This document shows, in pieces, positions 19,491 through 28,069 of a stretch of DNA of 28,069 nt. The notes beneath the pieces were generated by a model, which was not told the origin of the DNA, searched no databases, and worked only from the letters and a program-made list of their open reading frames with translations. The stretch is from Nemertoderma westbladi (Eukaryota; Xenacoelomorpha; Nemertodermatida; Nemertodermatidae). The DNA is taken from contig JAUCBJ010002702.1 in assembly GCA_032718475.1 (NCBI GenBank), positions 1 through 28,069 of the forward strand, written 5' to 3'. Numbering within the stretch: position 1 is the stretch's first letter; each line of letters starts with the position of its first letter. The position numbers and the translations under genes are program-made.

Positions 19491-19738
19491 ATACCGGTAT
19501 TTGCAATAGGCTTATTATATTTATTTCTATAAATTTAAGCTGAAATCATACCGGTACTCTGTAATTAATTCTAGTCCAGAATTATACTTATATATACTAT
19601 AAGTGTAAGCTGTATACCGGTATTCCCGATAGGCCTATTATATATTTATATATATTTGTGCTAAAATTATATACCGATATTCTGTGATAAACCTAGTCTG
19701 TAATAATACTTATATATATACTATAAGCATACCGGTAT
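19491..19738. repeat. dimeric tandem repeat punctuated by ATACCGGTAT
   Basis: The palindrome ATACCGGTAT or a one-base variant occurs at 19491, 19548, 19614, 19671 and 19729. Alternate spacers resemble each other: the first and third contain AATAGGCTTATTATAT-like text, the second and fourth contain ACTTATATATA and CTATAAG. The array is therefore a dimer of about 57 plus 58-66 bp, two copies, ending 138 bp before the BEL-B start codon. Confidence 0.85.
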
Positions 19739-19875
19739 TCTAATATATTATATATGTATCGCGCTACACTGAGTAGCAGTATCGGTAATTAATTACTAGG
19801 CTAACAGTTAATACTGAATTACTAGACTTGCTTAGGCTGTAATATAGCAGTAGGCATCCAACTGTACAAACAAAC

Positions 19876-22800
19876 ATGTCTGACACAAGGCAAACTCTGT
19901 CAGATAGTCTCCTAGAAACAACAGTCTGTTTCTCAGATAGGAGTATAGAGAATCCCAGACCGAGGTCTGAAACCCCTCCTACTGTAAGAAAGACAACCCC
20001 TACAGTAGCTGTGTCAGAACCTAGGTTAGTAGAAGCAATTTCGCAATTCGCGAAGTTAGTGAAGCGCCGTAGGTCTATCATAGGCACTCGAGCTCAGGTC
20101 AAGCGGGACCAAGAAGCAGCGGAACAGCAACAACCCGCGAGCCAAGAACTTATTTCTCAGCGGCCCAACAGCTCCAGTAGTGAGGATACTGTAGAGTTGA
20201 CACCCGAGCGCGGAGCAAGGATGACGGATGCGGTTTATTCGGATCCCCTTCTCATCCTTCCTGCAGCCGTACTCACTAGGTTATTGATCGCTGTGGAAGA
20301 ACACCAGATCGATTGGGCGAGAAGTAAGCGATCAACTAAAGATAGTTATGAGGGATACACAAGGGAAGAACTGAAGTCTATGGTCGAGTCGCAATGGAAC
20401 TTCCCCGGACCCGGACTCCCGTTTGATTTATCAGAAGCTGCCTGGGAAGACATACACCGGATGGGAGTAGCCAAGGAAACCATCAATCCAGCTGTGTGGA
20501 AGAGGTCCGCAGCCGGATACGCACAGGGATTCTTCAGCTCTATGGAGCGAGTAAAAGAACAACTGTTTCAACAACCTCAAGGACCTCAAGAGCAGGGACA
20601 ACTGCTTTATCAAGTTAGAGAAAGAATTCTGCGAATTAGGCTAATCTTATCGGCCTTCGAGGAGGCTTCTAAAAGAAGACAAGACACGTCGTTGCAAGTT
20701 GCCGTAAAGACTTGGTTTCAACGGGTGAGTCGCCAGGTTCAAGGAACAGCTCAGTGGAAAGCTCAGCTGGAGGAGCGCTCAACCCATGGAGAATCAACAG
20801 ACGCTACTTTTTCCCAAGTGGAAAGTGAAGCGACGGCAGAGAAACCGCATAAGAGGGATGCCATTGACATCTATCTGTCAGACTATCAACGTTTTTTAGG
20901 TGATGAAGAGTTGAGGAGAAGGTTAGAGGGGCTTAGCCCTAATAGTGAAGGAGCCCAGCGTGTGTTGGACGCAATCGATGTGGATAGGTTAGCTGCGAAC
21001 CAAGCTAAATTCAATGAAAGCATCCGCATCGCTAAGGTTCAAGAAGAACAAGTAAAGAAAAAACGTATAGAAGATAGAAAGAAAGCGGCAGAGGCAGCGG
21101 CAGAGACAAAAGCGGCAGCGGCAGAGGCAAAAGCGGCAGCTGCAGCAGTAGAAGCCGAACGAAAGGCGGCCGAAGCGGAAAGAAAGGTGGCAGCTGCAGC
21201 AGTAGAAGCCGAAAGAAAGGCGGCCGAAGCGGAAAGAAAAATAGCAGTGGCAGAAGCAGAACGGAGGGCATCTGAAGAGACAACCCAACTAGAGTTGAAA
21301 AATCTTCAAGAGAGACAAGACAACTTTAATAAACAGTTAACAGCTAGTAATATGCAGATGATGAATCGATCTACTCCCAAAAGACAAGGTTATACATCAT
21401 CTGAGGAAGGCGATACCACCGATACTGAAGGCAAGGGAAGTAGATCTCGTCTAAGCAGACGTAAAAGAACATCCCACCGTCAGAAATTGCCTGATTTGCC
21501 TCCAGCTGTTAGAAGGCAACTAAATAACACCAGCTTAGGTAGTACAGAACCCACAGACCAAATAATTAAAATAGAAAGACTCCCTACTATAGTAGATGAG
21601 CCTGAAATAATTAGGCCTGTTCTTGAAATCACCCCTTCGGTGATAGACACACCTGTGCTCCCTGAAGCTACCTCTAAATTCCCTCTGCACAGCACTAAGC
21701 TACCTGTGCCCAGTAGAACAGCCCATGAGACAGTGCAGGTCCTGGACCCCGAGCGAAATATTCATGATTTGTCGCCCGTTGTCCCTCGTCCGCCCGCTAC
21801 AACGTTGGCGACTCCCGTTTCGGCGGTCGAATGGGTGGACGAGAGACGGCGGGGGATGGATCTCCTGCTCGGGCAGATGCAGGAGACTGTTCAGCAATTC
21901 AAGGGCACAGTAAGGGAAAGTAGGCTAGAGTTGCAAGAAGTGCAGCAAAGTATCGCGCTAGAACGCGATAAATTAGTAAATACACAAAGGGGTATACCAC
22001 CACCCCCTGTAACAATGTGTCAACCCGTTAGGTCTGAAGTATCCCATGCGCAAGGTGTGGAGCCTACACGCATCTATACTGCTAGCGAAGTAGAAACTCC
22101 TATAGTAAACCCTATTAAGGGTAATTATAAACCTGTTGATAATGATATCTCATCTAGACTTGATAATAATCCGAGAAACTTATATACCGATAATTCTCTA
22201 TTCAATAATACGATGGCTCAAGAAAGTTTTACACGCCAAATGGCTAGAACCGAAGCCCGACAAGCGGTAAAGGTTGGAGAGATCGTCAAGTTCAATGGAG
22301 ATGAGATGAAATGGTTACCTTTTAATGAATATTACAAAGATAACATACAGAACTCTGTACTATCTAACGGAGAGAAACTTAGATTCCTCATCGAATGTTT
22401 GGAAGGACCTCCCAAGTCAATGGCGTTAAAATTTATTGGACATCCAGATGGATTAAGACAAGTTTGGGATACACTAAACATCAGGTATGGTAATAGGACT
22501 AACATAGCTAGGTATTTATATGCGAAATTAATGGCGCCCCGAAAGTTTCTTAGCAGCGGGATTATAGAGTTTTCCGATGAGATTCAGGAGATCTGTAGAC
22601 AACTAGATTGGTTAGGTAAGTCTCATGAATACCAGAATTCTATGGTTGTAGGAGCCTTAGCATCTACTTTGCCCAAGGGTGGAGTAGGTACACGCTGGGA
22701 CAAGAAGGTGTTATATATGATGGAACAACAACAACGAGACCCTACCATGGCTGATCTCATGTCATTCTTAGATAGCGAGGTGAAATTACAGCTCATAAAG

Positions 22801-24867
22801 CAGTCCAGAGAGAAGACAGCGGAAAGTAAGGTAAGTGAGAAACCCGTTTCTAGGAGAAGGGTAACACCAGTATGTTATACCGACGACGGTGAAAGCCAAA
22901 CTTCTCAAGGAGAGGACAGCGGGAAAGACACTGACAGGTCTTATTATGTCAATAAAATGCCTAAAGATCAGGTAAGTAAATCCAAGTCTCGACCCAATGA
23001 CAGAAGGGAACCGGTACAAAAAACCCCTCCTACGTCTCCTAAAAGAATTCAGGTGAGAAAGCCCGAGGAAAGAACAAGTGTGCACCACATAGCACAGGTT
23101 AAAGTAAGTAACATCAAGCCGAAATGTGTGCTGTGCGACGGGCCCCACCGTTTGAATGTGTGTGATGAATTCCTGAGGAAATCACTCGAGGATAGACGTG
23201 AAGTCATGTGGGATAAGCGGTTGTGTTATAATTGCCTCAGACGAGGACACCAACGGCGAACCTGTTACTCCGACGCAAGGTGTGCAAAGTGCGGTGCAAA
23301 ACATCATATCTTGTTGCACACTGAATTCGAACGAAACAGCTCGAGTCAGGTAAGTGAGTCCGAACTACATGTCCAATTCAGTGATGTGAACGACACTGAC
23401 CAAAGTTCTGAGATGGAAGGATTCTATACGGACGAATTCTCCGACCAAAACGAATCCTGTTACCTAATAAACACCACCGCAGTGTATCGAGCACTCGTGC
23501 ATGAGAAAGACACAGACAGCGACCTTACCCTAACTACTTCAGATCAACAACAATCTTGGAAAGCGCCAACTTCAAATGTAGGAATCCGAGAATTTCCTGT
23601 AGTCCAGTTACGGGTCCACGGACCTCAGAAGAGCTATATAGTGAACGCCCTCCTGGACTCCGGCAGCACAGGAACATTCATCGATAAAGAACTAGCCGAA
23701 GACATCTTTGCTGGACAACCCAAGTTCCGAACCAAGCTAAACATGTCAGGGATCATGCAGGTTTGGAAATCTGCTGTGGCTGCCGACTATTATATAGGTG
23801 ATTTGTCCACTCCACAGGATAAACTAGGAGAACACAGTATAAGGTCAGTCAAAATGGTGGCAATAAAGAACTTCGCTACCACCCAAGTGGAACCTTATAA
23901 TTGGGACGAAGATGATCATGCCCAACAACTTAACATCCCTAGATTCGACACCGATTATCCTGGAGTACAAATACTCATCGGTCAAAATGCGCATGAAGCG
24001 CTCGAGACATTGGAGAAACGGCCTGCTCAACCGCAACCTCTACAAGTTTATGCGGTAAGAACTAGAGTAGGTTGGTACCTTACTGGACCTTCCCGTAGAA
24101 CGCTCAGGGAAAGACTGCTTCAAGATCGCGTCTGCCAGGTGAGTGAATGGGAAGACGATACTAGTGAGGGAGACGACCCAACTGAGGGAACACCACACTC
24201 CTCAGATAATGACAATCTTAACTCCAATGTAGATCAATGGAGATATTGCCCCAAGACGATGAATATAGCCGACATCGCTTCCAGAGGAGCAACTCCTCAA
24301 GAACTGACAGATACTCCAGACCGGCTAGGTGAACCCGACTTCCTGAGTAAGGAGGATGAATGGCCTCCCCATCTTACTCCGGCTGAGATTAGACAAGCCA
24401 AGGGAGCGGAGAAAGTCAAACCTAAAACCTGGACGGGTGGATCGGAGTTATTTGAACCCGGGATAGATCTGTCGGTATTACATATTGCCAGGGACGACGC
24501 CGTGGATCTGGACCTCCCCACCGCGAGTGGATCCTTCATGAAGATCAGAGGGAGCGATTGGAGCTCTGGAACATCAGACGTCTCGCAGGGACTCTTACCT
24601 CTCCTGCAGGGAGCGACGGACCACTATAGCTCCTGGAATCGGCTTTGTAACGCCGTCATATACTTTGAGCGATGTTTCTATCGTCACTATTCCAGGACGA
24701 AGAGGAAACCTGGAATTGTATTCGGGATGCAGCGACTCAATCACCCAGTCGGTCGTTTGTGTTTACCGGAAGGGAATGGAGGACTCTCCGGAAACTGTGG
24801 AAGGCAAGATTCTCTTCCCACGACCACCTCCCTAATCCTTCAAACATCTAGGGACTCCATAACGTAA
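19876..24867 (+). CDS. BEL/Pao-type gag-protease ORF lacking RT and integrase (BEL-B)
   Basis: 1,663 uninterrupted codons from ATG 19876 (A at -3) to TAA 24865-24867. Residues 1-380: an unrecognised region with PFDLSEAAWEDIHRMGVAKE and QVAVKTWFQRVSRQVQ. About 380-490: charged, Ala-rich coiled coil with an 18-residue duplication. About 790-960: BEL/Pao gag domain (IVKFNGDEMKWLPFNEYYK, LECLEGPPKS-like text, VWDTLNIRYGNR). About 1084-1148: zinc knuckles CVLCDGPHRLNVC and CYNCLRRGHQRRTC, then CAKCGAKHH. About 1250-1400: aspartic protease with ALLDSGSTGTFID, VQILIGQNAHEAL and RTRVGWYLTGP. RT and RNase H are absent. At about residue 1453 it resumes with MNIADIASRGATPQEL and EWPPHLTP, the linker after RNase H, then YSSWNRLCNAVIYF, and ends in an unmatched Ser/Thr-rich tail without integrase. 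Confidence 0.9.
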   Translation: MSDTRQTLSDSLLETTVCFSDRSIENPRPRSETPPTVRKTTPTVAVSEPRLVEAISQFAKLVKRRRSIIGTRAQVKRDQEAAEQQQPASQELISQRPNSSSSEDTVELTPERGARMTDAVYSDPLLILPAAVLTRLLIAVEEHQIDWARSKRSTKDSYEGYTREELKSMVESQWNFPGPGLPFDLSEAAWEDIHRMGVAKETINPAVWKRSAAGYAQGFFSSMERVKEQLFQQPQGPQEQGQLLYQVRERILRIRLILSAFEEASKRRQDTSLQVAVKTWFQRVSRQVQGTAQWKAQLEERSTHGESTDATFSQVESEATAEKPHKRDAIDIYLSDYQRFLGDEELRRRLEGLSPNSEGAQRVLDAIDVDRLAANQAKFNESIRIAKVQEEQVKKKRIEDRKKAAEAAAETKAAAAEAKAAAAAVEAERKAAEAERKVAAAAVEAERKAAEAERKIAVAEAERRASEETTQLELKNLQERQDNFNKQLTASNMQMMNRSTPKRQGYTSSEEGDTTDTEGKGSRSRLSRRKRTSHRQKLPDLPPAVRRQLNNTSLGSTEPTDQIIKIERLPTIVDEPEIIRPVLEITPSVIDTPVLPEATSKFPLHSTKLPVPSRTAHETVQVLDPERNIHDLSPVVPRPPATTLATPVSAVEWVDERRRGMDLLLGQMQETVQQFKGTVRESRLELQEVQQSIALERDKLVNTQRGIPPPPVTMCQPVRSEVSHAQGVEPTRIYTASEVETPIVNPIKGNYKPVDNDISSRLDNNPRNLYTDNSLFNNTMAQESFTRQMARTEARQAVKVGEIVKFNGDEMKWLPFNEYYKDNIQNSVLSNGEKLRFLIECLEGPPKSMALKFIGHPDGLRQVWDTLNIRYGNRTNIARYLYAKLMAPRKFLSSGIIEFSDEIQEICRQLDWLGKSHEYQNSMVVGALASTLPKGGVGTRWDKKVLYMMEQQQRDPTMADLMSFLDSEVKLQLIKQSREKTAESKVSEKPVSRRRVTPVCYTDDGESQTSQGEDSGKDTDRSYYVNKMPKDQVSKSKSRPNDRREPVQKTPPTSPKRIQVRKPEERTSVHHIAQVKVSNIKPKCVLCDGPHRLNVCDEFLRKSLEDRREVMWDKRLCYNCLRRGHQRRTCYSDARCAKCGAKHHILLHTEFERNSSSQVSESELHVQFSDVNDTDQSSEMEGFYTDEFSDQNESCYLINTTAVYRALVHEKDTDSDLTLTTSDQQQSWKAPTSNVGIREFPVVQLRVHGPQKSYIVNALLDSGSTGTFIDKELAEDIFAGQPKFRTKLNMSGIMQVWKSAVAADYYIGDLSTPQDKLGEHSIRSVKMVAIKNFATTQVEPYNWDEDDHAQQLNIPRFDTDYPGVQILIGQNAHEALETLEKRPAQPQPLQVYAVRTRVGWYLTGPSRRTLRERLLQDRVCQVSEWEDDTSEGDDPTEGTPHSSDNDNLNSNVDQWRYCPKTMNIADIASRGATPQELTDTPDRLGEPDFLSKEDEWPPHLTPAEIRQAKGAEKVKPKTWTGGSELFEPGIDLSVLHIARDDAVDLDLPTASGSFMKIRGSDWSSGTSDVSQGLLPLLQGATDHYSSWNRLCNAVIYFERCFYRHYSRTKRKPGIVFGMQRLNHPVGRLCLPEGNGGLSGNCGRQDSLPTTTSLILQTSRDSIT
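21136..21243 (+). repeat. 54-bp in-frame duplication in BEL-B coiled coil
   Basis: Two 54-bp units (21136 and 21190) encode AAAAVEAERKAAEAERKV and a copy ending in I. The units are nearly identical in DNA, so the duplication is recent or under homogenisation. It extends a charged helical segment without breaking the frame. Confidence 0.92.
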
Positions 24868-25385
24868 CAACATATGGAGTGGGTGTGTGACTCTATTATT
24901 TTCTATTATTTTATTATTTTTATATTTCTGTATGTATTACTATGTAATTTTATTATAATCGTTTTCTTTAATTTTATTCAGTAGAATGTTATTTTAGCGA
25001 TTATTTAGTAGATTAGTGCAATATATATTCGCGTTTATTACTTAATTACGTATATATTATATTTAATGCGACGGCAAGAAATAATTCTTTTTCTCTTTCC
25101 TTACTGTCCGTATCATATTATAAATACGTGACTACAGTAAGATGAAATGTCCGTACTTATTAAAGTACAATAAAGCCACTACTATATTTAAGTATTATTG
25201 GTAGGCAGAGTATTAGGAATGCAAAGTTCAGATCCTCGTGTCTCGGCTAAACCAAGCTCTGGGTAGACCTTGGAAACGACTTGCCTCTTCACACTGACAT
25301 TGCTTCGTGCGATATTGCTCTCATACCGTATATTAAATAATACATATAGTAGCGTGATGTCCCTTTAACAGTAGCGTAAAACGCA
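24868..25385. other. AT-rich region after the BEL-B stop
   Basis: Probably 3' untranslated sequence of BEL-B. No gene was recognised. Confidence 0.5.
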
Positions 25386-25740
25386 AAATAAATCTGTTAA
25401 ACCCTTTGACCATCTGCAATTCTAGTCGATTAAGATATCGCGGCACCCACCGATATACTTGAAAGACAAAATTCTAGAATCAGTGGTTAACGTCCCCAGA
25501 CAAGTTCTGGAATAAATTGGTGCCCATCTCAAATATTAATTATTTAATATTTACAAATCTATAAATCAAAATCTGTAAAATTCAGATCCTTTAACAATTC
25601 TAGTCGATTAAGATATCGTAGCACTTACCGATACTCTTAAAAGACAATTTTCATAGAATTAAGGATCCTATGTCCCCAGACCTGCTCTGGAATCAAATTG
25701 TGTCAATTTAACTATCAAATAATAAAATTTCAGGGAATAA
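25386..25740. repeat. 178-bp tandem repeat, two diverged copies
   Basis: CAATTCTAGTCGATTAAGAT occurs at 25417 and 25595. Both copies then contain a short inverted repeat CCAGA-N5-TCTGG (25496-25510 and 25676-25690), with different loop bases but identical arms. Confidence 0.85.
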
Positions 25741-26318
25741 ATTTAAATTCATACTTTAATGAATTTAATAAATTGCAATTTTATGCAATTTATAACATTC
25801 CCAAAATTCCATTAATTAATAGATCATGGGAGCGGAGATTCACTATATTAAGTGTATTTGTGTGTGAGAATCTCCAATGTATAGTCAATAGCCGATAAAA
25901 TTCATAAAATCATATATAGAGAGGATATTGACAATTAAAGAATTACTATTAAATAGCATCCCAGATCTGTATGCATGAGAATTACCCTAATTCTACCGCT
26001 AGCTTTCCATAATGTCACCATGGCAACAACCACGCTAGAATTAGAAGTGAGTTAAAAGAACAATAAAGAAGGCAATGGTTGCAGATTGTATACATACTAT
26101 AGGGCCACCCTAATTCATAACATTTTAAACACTAATGATTGCATATATCTATTAAATTTAGTGGTTGTTATATTGAGGCAATATATTATTAGTTATTTAA
26201 TATGTAATTTGTTTTGTTTTTTTTTAACCAAAGGCACATGCAGTTAGTAATTACGATAGTTGTGCTATTAGTTTGATTGGTGATGGGATTGCTGATTACT
26301 AAAGTTTAAAATTATTTT

Positions 26319-26342
26319 TATCTCATTTAATTAAATGAGATA
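26319..26342. repeat. 24-bp perfect palindrome
   Basis: Centred between 26330 and 26331; its arms read TATCTCATTTAA and its complement with no loop. Confidence 0.85.
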
Positions 26343-26399
26343 TGTGTATTTTTTTATAAAGAAGTAAGTTAGTAGGTATAATACCTCAAATTGCATAAA

Positions 26400-26437
26400 T
26401 GACGGATATTTACGTCATGATTTACGTCAGATGACGT
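26400..26437. promoter_or_regulatory. cluster of CRE-like ACGTCA/TGACG words
   Basis: TGACG at 26400, ACGTCA at 26412 and 26424, and TGACGT at 26432: four half-sites or near full sites within 38 bases, suggestive of bZIP factor binding. This is only a motif match. Confidence 0.3.
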
Positions 26438-26627
26438 TAGCAATTAAAAAATAGTCAAAAAATGCCCCACATTTCAGGGGTTATGAGAGTTATACTGGTG
26501 ATTGCTGAACATAGTTGGTTGTCTCGAGATCTTCTTTGGAATTTATGTGTTTGTATGTTTTGTGTAATGGTACATGTTTTGTTATATCTCACTCTTGGCA
26601 TGCGGTATTCCGTAAGGGGTAAAGAAG

Positions 26628-26825
26628 CCTAAATTATGAAGTATTCCATTAACCGGGCTGGTATCTGACATCAACTGGGCAACCTCTTTATTGGGGCTCT
26701 GTTAACCCAGGAAGTTGTAGATATAGAGCCATATTTATGGAGAACAACATTAAACTGGCTGTTACCAACCATGAACTGGGCAACCTTCTTAAATGGGGCT
26801 CTGTTAACCCTCGAAGTGGTGATGT
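26628..26825. repeat. about 102-bp tandem repeat, two diverged copies
   Basis: Both copies contain AACTGGGCAACC followed about 15 bases later by GGGGCTCTGTTAACCC (near 26673 and 26774). The flanking parts are more diverged. Confidence 0.8.
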
Positions 26826-27131
26826 AAATCCGTGTCCGTTGTGATCAATTGTATAATCGTATGATTATTGCTTGCATTTATCTGAGTCTGATATGGGTCC
26901 AAATTCTGAAGAATCTCGGGACCAACTGAATTTTGTTTAGTTGTTATCTATAACTTTATCATTTTCTAAATGTAAAATTAAATTAACTCTTAGAGCAGTG
27001 TCCACATTTTTATATGTGGATCGTTTTTTTTTTCTCGGCTTATTAAGGGTTCTTGAAATTATTACTTTTTGGTAACATGAACCTCTATTAAAGAAATGGT
27101 GTATTTATGTTATTTATTTTTCTTTGCTTCG
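26826..27131. other. AT-rich stretch before the putative LTR
   Basis: No gene or repeat was recognised apart from short T-runs. Confidence 0.5.
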
Positions 27132-27161
27132 TAGATTTCGGCAACGAAATCTAGAGGGGGC
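27132..27161 (+). promoter_or_regulatory. hairpin plus polypurine tract before putative LTR
   Basis: TAGATTTCG and CGAAATCTA form a 9-bp perfect stem with a GCAA loop (27132-27153). AGAGGGGGC runs up to the TGTGG start at 27162, overlapping the hairpin's last base. This is the arrangement seen at the 3' end of BEL-A. Confidence 0.65.
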
Positions 27162-27440
27162 TGTGGAAATCGCTCGCCCTCTAGCGACGCTATTCCCACA
27201 TCTGAAGCATACTACCAAGCTTCAGTGTTTTCAGTATTGTCTGGTAACCAGTAGTGTACCGTGTTGATACGTAACTACTGCAGTGCCGCCAGTATTTTTC
27301 GTACCACACATACATCAGTACATAATTTCATACCTATATGATATATATTCGCATTACTGCATTATTATACAGATATACAAGGTTTCAGTCAGTCAGATAA
27401 TTATTACTTTTCTCCTTTTGTCCTATCTGCCTGTCTTACT
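27162..27440 (+). repeat. putative 3' LTR of BEL-B (right end undefined)
   Basis: Begins TGTGGAAAT after a purine tract. The first 39 bases form an imperfect inverted repeat (TGTGGAAAT with ATTCCCACA at 27192-27200). I could not find a matching copy upstream of 19876, so the LTR call rests on the purine tract, the TG start and position. The right end must lie before the LINE fragment that follows. Confidence 0.45.
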
Positions 27441-27449
27441 GTATTTGAT

Positions 27450-28069
27450 GGAATCATTGTGCGTTGTGGGAAATACTAAACAGCTTAACCAGCAAACAAC
27501 AGACTATCACATACGCCGCTTTATACCAGACAATCAAGATTAGGCTTTTCATCTTATTTCTGACGTCATTAACCCGACGTCTGGCGTGTGATCTTCACAC
27601 AGTCTCTCGCTCACGTATGTTCAGCATACTTTCATTATATGGGATACCTGATGAAATTATTGCAGCAATCAGATAAGTATACGATGGTTCGACAACATTT
27701 GTGTCTACTGTTGACGGTGACACAGAACCATTTGAAGTGTTATGGGGCGTCCTCCAGGGAGACACACTTGCACCATTCTTGTTCATAATTGTTATTAACT
27801 ATGTTCTACGCATGTCCTTAGATCATCATAATGATGATGGGGTGATGATAAATCCACCTACTGGCTCCAGAAGTCGAGGGAATTCTGCCAAGTACCTAAC
27901 TGATCTAGACTTTGCTGATGACTTAGGAGTACTCTCAGAATCACTAGAGGGAGCCCAACGGCTCCTCAGCTCATTAGAACATGCTGCTTCTAGTGTTGGT
28001 CTTTTTATTAACTCCAGAAAGACCAAAATTTTGACAACATCTCAATCAATTTTCATCAATTTTGACTCT
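27450..28069 (+). pseudogene. LINE reverse transcriptase fragment, runs off the window
   Basis: The clear part starts near 27598 (VSRSRMFSILSLYGIPDEII), then after an in-frame TAA at 27674-27676 continues in the same frame to the window end with GVLQGDTLAPFLFIIVI (motif B) and LTDLDFADDLGVLSE (motif C, FADD). Weaker traces of earlier RT motifs (SLCVVG; FIPDNQD) lie upstream at about 27450-27545 in another frame. The region between motif 2 and motif A is shortened, so motif A is damaged. It is the same LINE type as the element at 153-3130 but a different family or old copy. No 3' end is visible. Confidence 0.82.

Larger units (their letters stand above)
25741..26627. other. AT-rich region, no gene seen
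   Basis: It contains a 24-bp perfect palindrome at 26319-26342 and a cluster of ACGTCA/TGACGT words at 26400-26437. The 66-codon frame at 25698-25898 shows no family signal. Confidence 0.5.

Noticed and set aside
16458-19875. A 5' LTR for BEL-B matching 27162 onward
   Set aside because: By-eye scanning found only a shared GGTAACCAGTAG word near 17750, too short and in unrelated context.
20989-21288. Cys/Phe-rich minus ORFs over the BEL-B coiled coil
   Set aside because: Antisense shadow of the Ala/Glu/Arg codons of the 54-bp repeat.

Overview
The window looks like animal nuclear DNA made almost entirely of transposable elements and repeats. I found no convincing host gene, tRNA, rRNA or CRISPR array. 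Ty3/Gypsy and BEL/Pao LTR elements, LINEs with AP-type endonuclease, long AT-rich spacers and low-complexity DNA all point to a metazoan. The words TAGGCCTA and ACCGGTA recur in the spacers, which makes me think of a marine invertebrate, but the sequence does not settle the species.

Layout: (1) Positions 1-113 hold an A/C-rich tandem repeat. (2) Positions 153-3130, minus strand, hold a 5'-truncated LINE between 13-bp direct repeats. It is broken by one nonsense codon, two frameshifts and a 371-bp foreign insertion flanked by 8-bp repeats. (3) Positions 4106-8157, plus strand, hold a Ty3/Gypsy element with two 183-bp LTRs differing at one base by eye, a 4-bp target duplication and a GC-rich gag-pol. 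Its zinc knuckle and protease active site are missing, and one frame break precedes the integrase. (4) Positions 8224-8711 hold a TTTTTGTGTG-type satellite. (5) Positions 8718-16457, minus strand, hold a BEL/Pao element (BEL-A) with both LTRs. It keeps a long coiled-coil N-terminal region, gag, zinc knuckle and protease, but lacks reverse transcriptase, RNase H and integrase. Long G-tracts disrupt its reading frame.

(6) Positions 16458-19875 are a gene-free spacer with a 288-bp tandem duplication and a dimeric repeat punctuated by ATACCGGTAT. (7) Positions 19876-24867, plus strand, are one uninterrupted 1,663-codon BEL/Pao-type ORF (BEL-B) with a large unrecognised N-terminal region, gag, zinc knuckles and protease, then a direct jump to the post-RNase H linker. 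It also lacks reverse transcriptase and integrase. (8) Positions 24868-27161 are an AT-rich tail with diverged tandem repeats, ending in a hairpin, a purine tract and a TGTGG LTR-like start at 27162. (9) From about 27450 to the window end, plus strand, there is a decayed LINE reverse transcriptase fragment that runs off the edge.

Most notable: two BEL/Pao elements in one window both keep gag-protease and lack the replication enzymes, and both carry a perfect hairpin directly against the polypurine tract. The Gypsy element has the opposite loss. This suggests gag-donating non-autonomous elements that depend on enzymes supplied in trans. That is inference; whether these are families needs copy-number data.
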